This document shows, piece by piece, positions 10,290 through 23,263 of a stretch of DNA of 64,000 bases. Origin of the DNA: Cytidiella melzeri (lineage: Eukaryota; Basidiomycota; Agaricomycetes; Polyporales; Irpicaceae); NCBI GenBank assembly GCA_022592445.1, contig JABYQR010000011.1, forward strand, positions 62,001 to 126,000. The letters are read 5' to 3'. The first letter of the stretch is position 1; the number at the start of each line of letters is the position of its first letter. The position numbers and the translations under genes were made by a program. Under the pieces are notes generated by a model. It saw nothing but the letters and a program-made list of their open reading frames with translations. It did no database searches and was not told the origin of the DNA.

Positions 10290-12854
10290 AATGTTGAGCC
10301 CGCAATACAGACGGCGTAGATGTGGGTTCTGTCAGATTGCGTATTCAGTCTAGACAAGCAATGCTTAGTCGTGCACTGGCCCGTGAGGTGTGTTCGTCAT
10401 ACATGGAAGCATTGTTCGATAAGACGGTATCTCTCTGAGTGGCAATGTAATAGTTGTATACTAAAACTTTAGAAGGAAATACAGATTGTCACTCGTCCTG
10501 GTGCTTGTCGTGGGCCGAGCTCGGATTGAGACAGTCGTCTTCTCGTTTCCTGAGACATCAGGGCAAGTTAGCCGTTGCATGCTCGAAGGTTTGAGTGGGC
10601 CTCGTGGATGGCTGTGAGAGAAGTGGAATATGTATGTGTTCGTTAGGTACCCAGACCAGTGGAACCGCGCTGACAACGTCGATAGATAGCCTCCGTTCAT
10701 ATACACAGGCCTGCCAGCCTTCGTCCCCCCCATCGCGTTTAGTGGGAGATGCAGGAGCCGACGCAGTGTTTCCCGCCGGAAGTAATCCAGATCATACAGA
10801 GCCAGACACACAACAAAATGGAGCGATCGATGAGCAAGGCCTGAGGGCCGAGAGGTCAGGCTGTACTCATGATCAACGAATGAGATGTTAGGACCGGAGC
10901 TCCGTGCAGCCTATTGCATTATCTTGGTGTGTGCTTCGCAATTCAGTCACTCGCTTGGGTGGCGAGTGTGATCAATTAGATTCGGGAACGTGTCTTCATG
11001 CGGGAGGAGTCAAGACGTCAGGCTTTGTGGCACCCTTTCTCTGTCAAGAAGGCCTAGGGAGTGGCGTTCATAAAACAGACGCAGGCATGTGTCATGCGAT
11101 ATCGGCGTACTATGTGCTGAGGAAGATAATGCCGTGAGGGTTTGCGAGGGTGCGTTGGCTAGATGTGGGGCAGCGCACCTTTGCTACATTGTTTCAGGAT
11201 AGAAAAGAGTTTAGGGATGCTCGTCGATGTTCAAGGTGTTCGTCCGTATATTCGAATTCTATAGCCACGTAAATCTTCAGAAAGCAGGTTTTCACGACTT
11301 AGTCGAGCCTAAGAAGAGTTGAAATTTCACGGTCCGTAAAGTACATGCTCGTTCTCGTCGTTAAGGTTTTGAACGCGGAAGGGACTCGATCTGCTGTCCT
11401 CTGAATGAAGAGCCACGTCTATATCGGTATCAGAAGTGAGTTCAACGAGGTAAGCACAAGGTGGGCACGAGCCTGTTCCGCGTACGACGAAGTAAAATAC
11501 GCAGCTTTGCGAAGAGCGGCATGCAGTACTACGCAAAGGACTCGGAGTTAGGAGCTTCGGAGCTTCTGGCAAGGTTGTTGTTTGTATAATATACTGCTTG
11601 AACTGCGCTGCGCAATGAGGCATCATTGCTCCGCGGCAGAAGAACAGGGTCGCCGTTTACCTCCATCGATGAGTCCACGCTACGCGGAGCGCGTGGATTT
11701 GACGTAGTAGTCCGTCAAAGTGCTGGACGTAACTGCTGAGTACACTAACGTCTGAGAAAAACGTAGCTCAAGTTGTTGAACAACACGATGAGCTTTGCAG
11801 CACAGCTGTACTACAGAAACCAAGAAAGGAAGATGGTGTCGGGATCGGGATCTGCCTCCGCGAATGAGTTTGTTTGATGCGCCATGTCCGAGCACGTGGC
11901 ATCATGAATTGATCGCCGTGGCTCACTAGTACTCTTGCCACTGTGTAGTGCGCTGCTGCTGCTCTACTCCCCGACTGCGTAGGACGACTTTGAGAGAGAG
12001 AGAGAGTCACGTGTATGTGTGCCGCACTTTGCTCAACATGAAACAAACGAAAAAGGCTGTGCCAGACTGTGAGAGTGTTGATGAGCATTTCGCGTATCCG
12101 GTGGCAGTGATGGGACACAGCCTTCACTGCTGGCTGGCTGTGGGGGGTGACATTACGGCAGAAAAAGCAGAGAATAACGGGGCATGCACGTACTGATTTT
12201 GTGTAGATACACGAGCCAGTAGCGTGTAGAACGAAGGACGGCACGAGAACGGTGTTCATGCATAAATATATTGGCAATCGCAGGCCGCGACGAGGGCACG
12301 TTGCAATCAAGCGCCGGCAGACTGTCTCGTAAGGACGCCGCCGCCAGGCTTTCTCCTTGCGTCAACTCTCTCTCTTCCTCCTCTCATCGACCTTGTTAAA
12401 CGAGCTCGTTCTGTGCTCTAGCAGCTCGAACCGCGTCCTCAAGGACTCACAGCACTCGACAAAACATTATATCTATCCAGCGCGGCTAACAGCGTACACC
12501 ACTCCATCACGAACTTCTAGCGCGTGTTTAGGCGGGCTTATACCTCTCCTCCCAGTCCCTCTTGTCTCTCGCCTCCTCTCACTTGTCCTTCCATCCGACG
12601 TGCTCTCGTCTCGGGGCTACCTCTCGCAGGCACAGGAGGCAGCACAATTGGTGCTCTAACCGCGCTCACGCATTCATATTCTGCTCTCGGCATATCTGAT
12701 TTTATTCTCTAACGTCGCACATCAAGTCCTTTTTATCGTCTCAAGAACTATCGTCCTGCTGGAAGCCCAAATTATCCTTATCTCGTGAGTTCTCTCCTTC
12801 ACTCGTTCGTCGTCGTCCGTGGATCTCACCGCACGGCTATGCGTTGCAGGTAAG
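10290..12854. other. gene-poor stretch and long 5' region of the CCCH zinc finger gene
   Basis: About 2.5 kb with no open frame that resembles a protein family or can be joined by convincing introns. It holds a GA microsatellite (11992-12006) and a short inverted repeat near 11670 (TCCACGC...GCGTGGA). The last 500 bases are pyrimidine-rich, as in many basidiomycete promoters and 5' leaders. A probable leader intron (GTGAGT..CAG, 12785-12849) ends five bases before the next gene's ATG. The length suggests a large regulatory region or long leader for an mRNA-decay regulator, which is inference. Confidence 0.45.
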
Positions 12855-15431
12855 ATGATGCACGACCCTGTCACGAACACACCTCCACCATCTACCAATT
12901 TCTACGCCCACAAGCCCGAAGAAATCATGACCAACAATCAGACAAAACTCAACATGAACTCTAGAGATATGCTTTCCGTGGCTGCTGGCTCACGAAGGCC
13001 CAATTCAGTGGGATTAGGAAAAAGTTAGTTTTTCGTGTTGTCGCTCTTGACGCCTGCGCCGCACGTGCTCACATCGTCTGCGACAGCCGAACGTCCTGCC
13101 AAAACCGCCGCTGGCGTAAATGGGGCCGGTAGGTGGAGGATCAACAGCTCCGGCCAACTCGTTGACTCAGTCTCGGCAGAGTGGGATATTGCAGATGAAA
13201 TCTCAAAGTTGCAGCTCGGCGACAACGCTTCGGACCCCAAGTCGCAGATGCGTAGTCCTCCTCAGATGAGAGGCAGCCACGGCGCCATGGGAATAGAGAG
13301 CAGTCCTCTCGAATCGTCCTCTGACAGCCTCGGCTCGGACTCTCCCAATGCTTTCGAGCAGGCAAACCTCACATCACACTCCCGTGGTGCTTCTGTTGAT
13401 ACCAATGGCTCGCAGACGAGCCAGACCTTGCACGCAGCACCCTACACACCTGCCAAAAACGCTAGCTTGAACGAGTCGCGCAACAGACCCCACTCTTACA
13501 GTGGAGGTTTATCTTCCGCAGATCTGGTGCGGCTCCAGCAGGCGGGTGGCAGCCCCGGCTTGCCTGAGACCTGGACTAGTACCAACGGAACACCAGAGAG
13601 GCCTGCAGCCACAGAGCAGCCTCAATATCCTTCGCTTGTCAGCCAGAGCGGACTGTCTCGTGGCCAGGAAGAATTTCAAGGTGACCATCAAGGCCAGCAG
13701 CGGATGTTCAATCCCTTCCCACAGTCTCAACTCGCAGGTGTTGGTCATTATCAAAATAATCGTCCCAATACTACCATGCATGGTCCACAACTTCGTGGTC
13801 GTGGTGCTTTCCCTCCACCAGTCCAAGCCGTCGCACAAACTCCGCCAAACTATGCCTTCCCTGCTCCTTTACATCCCGCCACTCTTCCTGTTGGCGGCGG
13901 ACAGCAGATTTATGATATGATGCTGCCAACACCTCCGTTGGACAACCCTGCGATGGCACGCCTGCAGCAGCAGTCGCCATACCGATCCGGCCACCAGCAC
14001 TCCGCGTCTGATCCGGCGTCACTGCGCGATCCTGCCATGTTGGCGTTACTAAACAGTAACATGCAGGCCGCTTTCGCTGCAGGTCAGATGTATGGACCGA
14101 GTGCGATGGTGCCCCCGACGCTGGCGTTGTTCAATCAGTTCTATGGTGCGCCTGACGCTTACGGGAGCCCAGATCTTTCTATGATGGCTCGTCTTCAGCC
14201 CCAATTCACGGGGCAGTACGGGATTCCCTCTGCGCAAAGTGCATCGCTGGGCGGCCTTTCAGCTGCGGCTCAATCTAGTGCCAACGCTGCCGCCAATGGG
14301 AACGCCGGACCCAACGCCAACAACCGCAAGCTTGGTCTGTACAAGACGGAGTTATGCCGTAGCTGGGAAGAAAAAGGAACTTGTCGTTATGGCGCCAAGT
14401 GTCAGTTCGCCCACGGTGAAGACGAACTTCGTCAGGTTCAACGTCACCCCAAGGTAAGGACTATCTGATGACATGTCCGGTGATATCATTGCTCATAATC
14501 TTACGTCTCCGCAGTACAAGACAGAGATTTGCAGAGTGAGTAGTATTCCATAAATGCCCTGTCACACATGTTGCTGAATTACTATTCTCAGACGTTCTGG
14601 GTATCTGGCTCGTGTCCATATGGGAAGCGATGCTGCTTCATCCATACTGAGCTTCCGGGAACAGCCCAACCAGGACAGGATGGCGTCCCTCCTCTTTCCA
14701 CTGGTGAGGGTCGTCCTCGATCGGATAGTGACCCCAACGAGTCGACTTCCCTCCTTGCACGCATCTCGGCGAAGCGTCAAGAGCCCACATCTATCAAACC
14801 CAACCCCATAATCAGCACCACACCGCCTTCCGCTGGGCTTGGTGGCCGCCCCGGTTCTCTGAGGGTTGATACGTCTGTGCTGGACCCGATCGCGAGCAAA
14901 CAGAACAAGTCGGCATTCCCGTCATTCACGCACAATGGGATCCTTGTTCACGCAAAAGACGATGGTCCTGCCAAGTCCCCGGGTCCCGTGACTGCTGGTC
15001 CAGACTTTGGTAGACACGCTGCTGCAAGGCTCGACATTGTCGGCAGTCAGGTACGTTCCTGTTCCTACCATTTCTATATGCTCCGACTAATGCTTTCTGT
15101 TTAGCGTGGACCTCGCAAGACCTTCGAGTCTAACGTTCATCACTCTTTCAACAGCAGTGATGAGCAAGCAGACTTAAACTCAAGCACGCCTACCGCGACT
15201 AACCAGTCGCAGTTCGCGATGTCTCCCGTCGAGGTACAGCCCTCACGCGCTACTCGCATCAACGGCCACGTCCGTTCCGGAAGCGCTGGAAATTGGGCGA
15301 GCGCGACGAACAACAGAGCGAGTCACCTAACTGCCTATCCGCTCTCCTCCATTCCTGGTGGCGAGCTGAAGAGCAACCGTCCTTGGGCCGAATTCTCAGG
15401 ATCTCGCAGGGCCGCCGATAACTGGGCTTGA
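12855..15431 (+). CDS. tandem CCCH zinc finger RNA-binding protein (TIS11/ZFP36-like)
   Basis: Long Ser/Pro/Gln/Asn-rich N-terminal region, then two CCCH fingers. Finger 1: [19 protein letters not shown], with C-x8-C-x5-C-x3-H. Finger 2: [21 protein letters not shown], also C-x8-C-x5-C-x3-H, ending [12 protein letters not shown](L/I)C before each finger is the hallmark of tristetraprolin/Cth2 proteins, which bind AU-rich elements in mRNA 3' ends and recruit deadenylation. Introns split the region just before and inside the start of finger 2 (about 14454-14514 and 14535-14591), and another lies at about 15051-15104. The first intron (13025-13086) joins MMHDPVTN...GLGK to [10 protein letters not shown]. 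The C-terminal tail is disordered and ends RRAADNWA. Start 12855 is the first of two adjacent ATGs after a probable leader intron; the next ATG (12858) is equally possible. Confidence 0.87.
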
Positions 15432-16020
15432 TTGAAAGGAGTCTCTCGCGAATCTGGGCTCCATGAAACTATATTCTTGTATATCCCTGCAAAGGGAGAG
15501 TTTGTATGAAAGTCGGTTTTGGAGTCTGTGGCTCCCACTTGCCTTACTTCTCCCATGCTCCCGTTCACTTTTTCTGTCCATCAGTAATGTGCATACTAAT
15601 GACTTCACCTCCACCTTTGCTGTGTGCTTATGTCCCCTTTTACGTCTCCCCCATCATCCCACCTTTCTTCACTTGTACATTCAGGCTTCGACGTGTTTTC
15701 TTTGAGCAATCTTGGCTACACCCGTTCCACCACATTCATCACACTGCACATATGTTTATTCGATTATATGAATTTCTTTGCACAACCATCGGGGGGCTTA
15801 TCACGCTTGTCCATTATGGTGACACGTAAGGACAGAAAGAAATGAAATATGTCCCAGGCAAATCGTAGAAACATACATCCCAGTATGATAAAAGCGTAAA
15901 GACCATAGAATGTCGTAAGATACGTGTTCCCAAACAAGCCGAAAAGGGTACATTACACTAAGTATGCGTTCAAGGCGAGAAACGATAAGCCGGCACAGCA
16001 GTGGCGAAAGAAAGAGGAAG
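15432..16020. other. convergent 3' intergenic region
   Basis: It lies between the stops of the CCCH protein gene and the choline kinase gene. It is T/C-rich, and open frames here show no protein-like composition. It presumably holds both 3' untranslated regions. No terminator or RNA gene was recognised. Confidence 0.5.
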
Positions 16021-17679
16021 TCACGCGAGAAGGATATTGAGTTCGCGCCGGAAGCTTTCCATGCGACACTGCGCGTAGGCAACGTAGTCGAATTCGGGTT
16101 CGCTATCCTTGCCTTCCAAAGCTTCGCGAGCTTGCACGATACCCCACAGTGCCCACATCGCGTGAGAGGACGGGCTCCACGCCTGCACCTGGGACTCCAA
16201 CTTGTCCATCTCTGCTTCCAAAAATTCCGGTGAAGGAGCCACAGCAGTTGATGATACGTCAAATTCCTGCTGATGAATGAGGTAGGAGCGGTAGAAGTTG
16301 TTCCTCTGGTCCAGTGTGGGATAGCGATCGGGGTGCAGGATGTGTGGAACGTCCGAGTGGTAGTCGGCAGTCCACTCGTGGAAATGGTTGGCAATATCGA
16401 AAGCTGCCGGGTTTGTAGATGCATATTCAAAGTCGACGACGATGATCTACAGTAACAGAACAGGAATACGTAAGGTGAATGTATGTGTGAGAAGGGGTAG
16501 ATTGGTTTACCTGGCGGTGTTCGGCGTGGCCTTCTTTGAGAGCACCCAAGCGCAGCAGGTTTCCGTACTGCGTGTCATTGTGAGCAAAGACTATTGCGCT
16601 AGCGTTATGTCCTCTCTGTGTCTTTCCAAGCCAGCAGATGTACTGATCCCACTCGACCTTGAATTGATCAAGGGCCATTGCGCTTCGAATCTCGTGCGAC
16701 ACGGCGGGTAACAAGAGCACCTCTTGAGCAGCCGCAAGCCAAGACTTTACGTTCTTCGTGACCGCTATAGGCCAGGAGACGTCGCTGCGCTCGTCGAAAG
16801 TTGGCGAAGCTGGTGGAGTCTGCAGCTCGACAGTAGCGATGTCTACCTGGTGCAACTCTGCCATACGTGCGCCGATCCAGGAACTAATCTCGGGGTCGCG
16901 AAGATCGTTCGCTGTGAGCGTAGTGGATTCGAAATACTCTTCTACACGGCCATTTTCAAAAGTGCCATACACTCTTGGCCCAATATGATATCGAGATGAC
17001 AGAGCATGTAGAATGTGGAGTTCGCGTGGACGGGAAATGAGACAGCCGGACGAAGGGCCATAGATTCGGAGAAGAAGGGTTGGAACAAAGGGAACTGAAG
17101 GACAAGAAACAAAAAACACTGCGTTTGTCAAGGAACCAGACACTTTCTGTATCTTCAGCGCCTGTGGTGTGATGTCGCTATTGCTCCATGAATGCAAGTG
17201 AAGTGTGTGAAGGACATGGAGCAATTCCTCTGCGAATGCAGCTGTCTTGTAACGTCTATGAGAGTAGAACGTCAGTATATAGCTATATCCACATAACGAT
17301 GAGAGCCCAAACCCGAAGTGTGAGCGGAGCATTGTGACCCAAACTACGAGGCGTGGTAAGCCTTGGTGTAAGAACAGAGGTTCACTCACCGTGCTTCAAG
17401 GCGCACGTATGCATGCCTGAGACCCTCCACTCTGACGACATCGACGTCGTCGTCGTCAAATGGGATGGACATGGAAGACGATGAGCGGCTCATTGCCTGG
17501 CGGGAATGTTGGTCGTCGTCAGTACCACTCGCACCGCATAGTACAGAGTCTGGCCCAGCAGCTGGGTTCATTGTGGTACTTCCTGATACCCCCAAAAGCG
17601 ACAAGATACGGGTAAGGACATGCAGTAGATTGCCTTGCACGTCGAGGGGACTGAGAGGCGTAAAATCCAAGTGAGGCAT
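16021..17679 (-). CDS. CKI1: choline/ethanolamine kinase
   Basis: Cytosolic kinase that phosphorylates choline (and often ethanolamine) with ATP, the first step of the Kennedy pathway to phosphatidylcholine. Exon 1 (from ATG 17679) encodes an acidic/Ser-rich leader with DDDDVDVVRVEGLRHAYVRLEAR. Exon 2 begins RYKTAAFAEELL and carries the nucleotide-binding region VSGSLTNAVFFV, LLRIYGPSSG and ARMAELHQV. The Brenner motif VFAHNDTQYGNLLRL supplies the catalytic Asp, and VVDFEYASTNPAAFDIANHF is the choline-kinase metal-binding motif. The C-terminus ends FRRELNILLA. Two introns are seen (about 17257-17390 region and 16448-16511). The two sequence motifs make the family assignment firm; substrate preference cannot be told. 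Confidence 0.92.
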
Positions 17680-19576
17680 TCAACACGACGAGTATGAGTT
17701 TTGAAAAAGTGTATGTTCGCTCGTCGAATAGTTTCTCGTTGAGAGAAGGGAGTTCGTCGCCGTCACACGACTTAGATAAGGCAAGGCAGGAGGCAAGATG
17801 GCAAAGCGCCCACGGCCCCACCAGCAAAGCTTTCAAGTTCCGCAGCCGGCACGCGCACGTGATGCAACTCAGAATGCGTCGCGTCATGCCGCGCAGTGCG
17901 GTCACCGTCCGCCACTGCAGCGTCACCACTGCGGCCAACTTACGGCCTTCAACTTCAAGTCGAGGTTCTAGTCGATCAGGAGGATATGGGCTGCGTGAAA
18001 GGTGCGAGATACAGCAGTTCCTACTACCATCACGTTCATAGTTGACACGCTACTAGGCGTATGTTACACGGCATGCACAGCAGGGCATTATGTTGACATT
18101 ACACGATGCCCGCGCAAAACTACACGCATGTGGGACACTTATTTACACGAAAAAAACGATTCCTCCCAGGATACCCTTTGCACAGTTGCTGTTGGATCGT
18201 GCAGCCACGCAGGACCCACATGCAGTACGTTCGATTTACCTTGTCCCTACGCGCACGCTGAAAGAAGCGTGATCACATTCGGCCAAGATTCGGCCAAGCT
18301 GCTGATAGCTTCTGGTAAATCTAGTCCGAGTCCTAGCCTCAAGATAGGTGTCGGAGGCCAGTGTGCGTCGATCATGGAGGACTGTCAAGTCTAGCTCATT
18401 GCACACACCCTAGATAAAGCCTATAGCCATCGTAAGGATCTGAGGGAGTGTTCTCCCGCGATCCAAAGAAGCATGTCGCGCAGGTACGGTCGTTTTCCGC
18501 TTGTAGTCCGCGGGGCGAAGTGCTCACGAAGCATAAGAAACAGGGAACAGATGTTACACTGTGCCAGCATGCCCTGTATACTCGAGCCCATGTGGCTAGT
18601 CATTGTACGTAACGTTGAGGCTATCGGGGCCTTTTATTTGACATTACAGAACGTCGCACCCGGCCCGACCATCTCAACCACGTCCAGAAAGTACTCGAGC
18701 TCGTACACAACCATATGTTTTCTCTTCAGGACATAGGACGGGCACATGATAACCTTGTCTGACGTGCAAAGTCGTGCGACGCCGCACTGGCACGGTGTCG
18801 CTTTTTTTACTGAATGCAACAGACTCCGAATATACTTGAACGTAACGCATCAGCGAGCACCTGCTCGTCCAGATGGCTCTCCTCAAATATCTCTCACAAC
18901 GTCGCGAATTCGTCAACGCTCTATCGATTTTCATTCGGACAGACTGCCTGAGCAGTCGATGAATAAACGAGAGCTCAGAGCTGCAGACGCAAGCGGACGC
19001 ACCCACGAACTTGTCACCCATAAGCCGTAAAGCCGTAATACCGCAAAGCAGTGCGAAGAGAAACAGAGCGAGACTTTCTCATCGCTTATGGCACATGAGC
19101 CCTACACGTTGCTGTCTCTCCTCGCGGCGTTGTGGTGGTCTAGACCCCTTGGGGCTACAGCCAATTTCTTTACCAGGGACACGACTGGATGACCGAATTA
19201 AGAAAAGGATACGAAGTGCCCGCGTTCTCCATTCAGTCCACGCGAAGACCTCCCAAGTGACCTGCTTCCATCAGTAAGCAAATCTTGAGCCAGTCTAGGG
19301 AAGGTCGATCAGCGGAATCCGCGAACCCTCCAGTTGCGTTGCCGATATTCACCTTTCCCAGCACTGAGGCGAGGACTGAATACTGAGTGCTGGCAGGGGT
19401 CAGTGCGGGGGTATATACATGCACATAGGGTAGCTGATCATGGCGACAAGACTGTAACAGAATTTCTTGTGGATACGGTACTGCACAATAGATTACATTG
19501 ACATCGTTACGTATACTCACAAGGCAAATGATGCACAATTGTCCGGGATGTTTAGGGTATCACGATTGCAATGGTA
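17680..19576. other. gene-poor stretch between choline kinase and MFS gene
   Basis: About 1.9 kb. A 130-codon frame (18002-18394, +) and several minus-strand frames (18421-19021) exist. None shows a family motif or joins with neighbours at good splice sites, so I do not call a gene. One minus-strand piece (LEYFLDVVEMVGPGATF, around 18660-18710) looks slightly protein-like and could be a decayed remnant. Confidence 0.4.
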
Positions 19577-22129
19577 TCATACGTTACGAGACATTTTCTC
19601 ACCAATGATTGCATTTTGTGGCGCAGGGAGCCTGGGCTGTCTCTCCTGAGTCTCCGTCGAGCGCCGAACTGGGCAAACCCTTGTTCGAATCAATAGCGAG
19701 ATCTGTAGGCAGTGCGAAGTCAGCGACGGTTTGGAGAAGACATTTATATAAATCCCGACCATGAAAGCCAATGTCAGGCAAGGGGCACATATTAGCCATA
19801 TGGTCTATCGTATCCGAATGAGCGATTACACTGACAACACCACCCGAGAGAGCAGAACACACCTGAATTGAGGAAGCTACCGCCTGGATTGTCTGTAATC
19901 GAAGATCTGCCGACAGCATCGATTGCAAGGATTCTAGGTTGAAGACGACCGGCCCAACCTCCGCTGGTAACAAACTAGAAAGTCGCACATTGAATGCGGC
20001 GCCTGCGACAGACTGTAACGTCATCAGCCTGAGTACGCCGAATTTGAGGGGGGAGGAGGAGATAATTACCAAGCCTATTGTCGCACCAGTGAACCTGACG
20101 AGAAAGAAAGCGCTTGTTCCAGAGGCCATGTCTGACGGTTGCAGTGCGCTCAAAAAAACTTGGTATGGAGCATGAAATAGCATGCCGAGTCCTACACCGG
20201 TCAACAAAGGAAAAATAGTCTGAAGGACAGGCGAGGTATGTCCGTCCAGCGTCTTCATCAGCCCTGAAAGGATCCTTAGTACTAGTTTTCCGCCTCAGTA
20301 CAAGCACGTACCGAAACCTAAGGCCGAGACGGCGAGCCCTATGCTGATGGCATATTTTTGGCCCGAAAGATCGGATTTTTGTCTTTGCCAGTATGAGACA
20401 AACCACGCGACTGAAAAACCGTTAGTATTCGGTGTAGCTGGAGTCAATATGATTCTCCGCACCTGGCATGGATGCGACGGATGAGCCTAACGAATACGGC
20501 AGCATTGCGATACCCGCTCTCAAAGGAGTAAGCCCGCCGACGGTCTACCGAGGAGGATCAGTTGAAGCTCGAGGAAATGAAGCTTAATGGATGTCACCTG
20601 AAAGTAGAGTGCCAGATAGTATGTACCGGCATTGAACGTGAAATTGTGTAAAAAGTTGATCATGAGGATTACGACTTTCCATCGTATTTTAGCATCACGG
20701 CGATACGAGAGAGCAACAACACAACGTACTCGTGGTGAGGTCCGTGAAAGCGGGACGAGGGAAGAGCGCTGCTCTTCGTGTTCGTATCTCGTAAAAGCCT
20801 CCGAGAATCAGAACGAGGATTCCACCAATGATCAGGACGAGGGTGAGAGGATTACTCCCTGACACATCAAAAAGTTAAAATTCAAACGCCACGGGGATTC
20901 TCGGGAAAACAAAGACTCACAGCCTAGGGTGGACGCAAAGCTAAAACCTACGACGATGCAACTGCTACCGGACATGAACAGCAGCCTGAGCCACGTCATA
21001 AGCTAGACGTAAGGCGTCGATCAGAGGAGCACTTACAGCCCCAAAAAGTCGAAGGTGCTGCCGAATTTTTTCCACGACATTGGTTGTGCGCAGCCGACGT
21101 CCACGCCACGGAGTGAAATGAAGATCACCACGAAGGCAAGGAGGCATACCGGAAGGTTGAGATAGACTAAGTCGTGATCAGACTTGATTGAACCCGAAAG
21201 AGATTGGGATGAGAGGCGCTTACATGCCCATCGCCAGCTGAAGACACCGTTCTCTGTTACACGCATACAGTCAGCTTAACACAGCGCCAAGATAGTGTAC
21301 TCACCGCTGAACACACCACCTAGTAAAGGTCCGGCAATTGCGGAACAACTCCAGGTGATGCTGAGCGCTTGGGACCACTTTGCTCGAGACTCGATATCAA
21401 CGATTTCAGACGTAATTGTCCAGACGAGCGACACGATCCCGCCGCCCCCGATGCCTGCGAGTGCTCGTGCGAGAATGAGCCACAGCATGCTTTGCGCGCT
21501 TCCGCAGCACATAGACCCGGCGACAAAAATCGCCATGCTGGCGTAAAGAACGAGCTGACCGAACAGTCAGCGGGTGCAGTAGTAGAGAAATCTCGAGACG
21601 AGCAGACTGACTTTGCGCCCAGCTAGATCGGAGAGCTTGCCGTACAGAGGTTGCAATGCTGTCTGTGTGAGCATGTATGCCACACCGACCCACGTGTATT
21701 CCAAATGGGAGGCACTGAATTGGCTCGAGATCGTGGGCAGTATAGTGGATACGATGGTCTATTCCAGGAATCTATTCAGTACGGGCGAGAGTTCAAAGCT
21801 TAACCTAGACACATACGGCGTCCGTCGTAGCAAGAAACAACGTCATGGCCGCTCTGAGAAGAGCGATTGAGTAACTGGCGAAGCTGTCAGCGAAACTTTG
21901 GGAGATTGGCTCACCCTAGGTGAGCTAGAAACAGCCTGCACGTCGAAAGACGCAGGACCTTTGATTGTCTGGGCTCGTTTACCAATGTCGAGGTCGACGA
22001 GGCTTTGGAGGAGACGGGGGAGTGCGTCGATGAGACGTCGGGGCTGGGAGAGGTGTGGTACGGAGATTTTTCGAGGACGAGGGAGGGGCAGGATAGGGTG
22101 GACTCGTTGGTGGGGTGAGACATGGACAT
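19577..22129 (-). CDS. MFS drug/H+ antiporter, 14-TM type (DHA14-like)
   Basis: Plasma-membrane exporter of the major facilitator superfamily. After a Ser/Thr/Pro-rich cytoplasmic N-terminus (ATG 22129), the membrane part joins over about ten introns. Blocks in order: RLFLAHLG|AAMTLFLATTDA|TIVSTILPTI (TM1); EYTWVGVAYMLTQTALQPLYG and KLSDLAGRK (motif A); GIGGGGIVSLVWTI; GPLLGG (motif C region); FSWRWA|FYLNLPVCL; TFDFLGL|LFMSGSS; VILMINFLHNFTFNAGTYYL; GHTSPVLQTIF; GTSAFFLVRFTGATIGL|SVAGAAF; and a last helix TIWLICAPCLTLAFMVGIYI. GPLLGG and the post-SWRW FYLNLP are typical of the DHA14 toxin/drug exporters. Single frames look broken, but splice joining leaves no frameshift, so I regard it as intact. 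No biosynthetic genes flank it. Substrate is unknown. Confidence 0.82.
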
Positions 22130-23263
22130 TGCAGCTCAGTGTCAGTGTCCGCGACGCACTCTTTACGAGGAGGAGAGGTTGAGGAAACGGGGACAGGGTA
22201 CACGAACATTGTCTGGAGGAATATTTATAGGACGGTGGCACGAAGCAGGAAATACAAAAAGGTAACAGTAACGAAAACGTCATGTACCCATTGAGGATAT
22301 TGAGCGAGGGTGGTGGACATGGGTCACTGTGTTCTGAACATGGTCTCCTCCAACGAGGTAGATCCTCGAGATCCAATGGGCCGACCTACAGACTCTGTGG
22401 ACTTGGACAGAAGATACGATGGATCTCTGTTAGCCTTTGTGCCCTCGTTTGCATCGGAAATACGAGCCCGAAGATCAAGAAGGGCAATGGAGGGAGAGTT
22501 CAGTGTGGAGGTGTGCAACTGAGGACAGTACAAATCCCAGCTCAGCCTCGGAAGAGGTCACGGTCACGCCGCGTCTCACGTTACAGCACTTGAGACGGAG
22601 CTCTCGCTGGGCTTCGTCTCCCTCAGTACAGTATTGCTCGACACAGTAAAGGCTCTCTCCTCCCATTCCCATGGGCCTCGACCGTTACATACCGTCGTAC
22701 ATTCCTTACGTATGGCGAACGGCTGCCACGCCCCGATAGGCTCACACAGCTTGTCCAGATCCAACAAACCAACTATTTATCGAGATACCAGCCCACCCAT
22801 TGCAACCATGGAGAGCTTCATTCTGTTATCTGCAGATTCTCCAGTAACGCCGCACGCCCAGGGTCACACACCCACATCCCGATCGCGACAAGCCTCTGTA
22901 GTCATCCTACACATGCCGAGACCCATGACTCCCTTCCTGGGATATAAAACCGACGAATGAGGGTTGCAAGTGTTTCGCACAGTCGTACGCGTTGAGCTCA
23001 ATCTCCTTAACCGGATGAATACGTATGCATTACAGCGGGAGTAATCTAGACAGATTCTAGGGGGCCATGCTACCCGGCTGGGCAATTTTTCAAAGCTGCT
23101 GTTTATGCCACAGCAGCCCTCTTTCTTCGGTCGCGGCTGCCTTCTGCCCGATTCGACGTGACTTGACCGTCCGAGGCTTGCTCTGTCGATGGATGAAAAT
23201 CGAAACGGCGATCATTTTCAGCAGTGCCGCGAGGTAGGGTGAGGCAAGGTGATATATGGAAGG
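22130..23263. other. intergenic stretch, includes MFS promoter
   Basis: A TATA-like box TATAAATAT lies on the minus strand at 22229-22221, about 95 bases upstream of the MFS start. The remaining kilobase contains only short frames without protein character. It ends at the stop of the mitochondrial DnaJ gene. Confidence 0.45.
22221..22229 (-). promoter_or_regulatory. TATA-like box of the MFS exporter gene
   Basis: TATAAATAT on the minus strand, about 95 bases before the ATG at 22129. The spacing suits a fungal TATA promoter. The call rests only on motif and position. Confidence 0.4.

Noticed and set aside
11992..12006. GA microsatellite
   Set aside because: Simple repeat with no sign of function.
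11327..12365. Several long minus-strand frames (for example 11768-12310)
   Set aside because: Low-complexity or Ser/Arg/Cys-rich content, no family motif and no splice partners; they look like chance frames.
18002..18394. A 130-codon plus-strand frame between choline kinase and MFS
   Set aside because: No start context, domain or conserved-looking pattern, and composition does not resemble neighbours.
19577..22129. MFS gene looked like a frameshifted pseudogene because its frames stop and restart many times
   Set aside because: Joining GT..AG introns gives continuous family sequence from RLFLAHLG to MVGIYI, with no leftover frameshift.
21843..22376. A 177-codon minus-strand frame upstream of the MFS start
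   Set aside because: It overlaps the true first exon in another frame and matches no family; the other frame gives the expected TM1.
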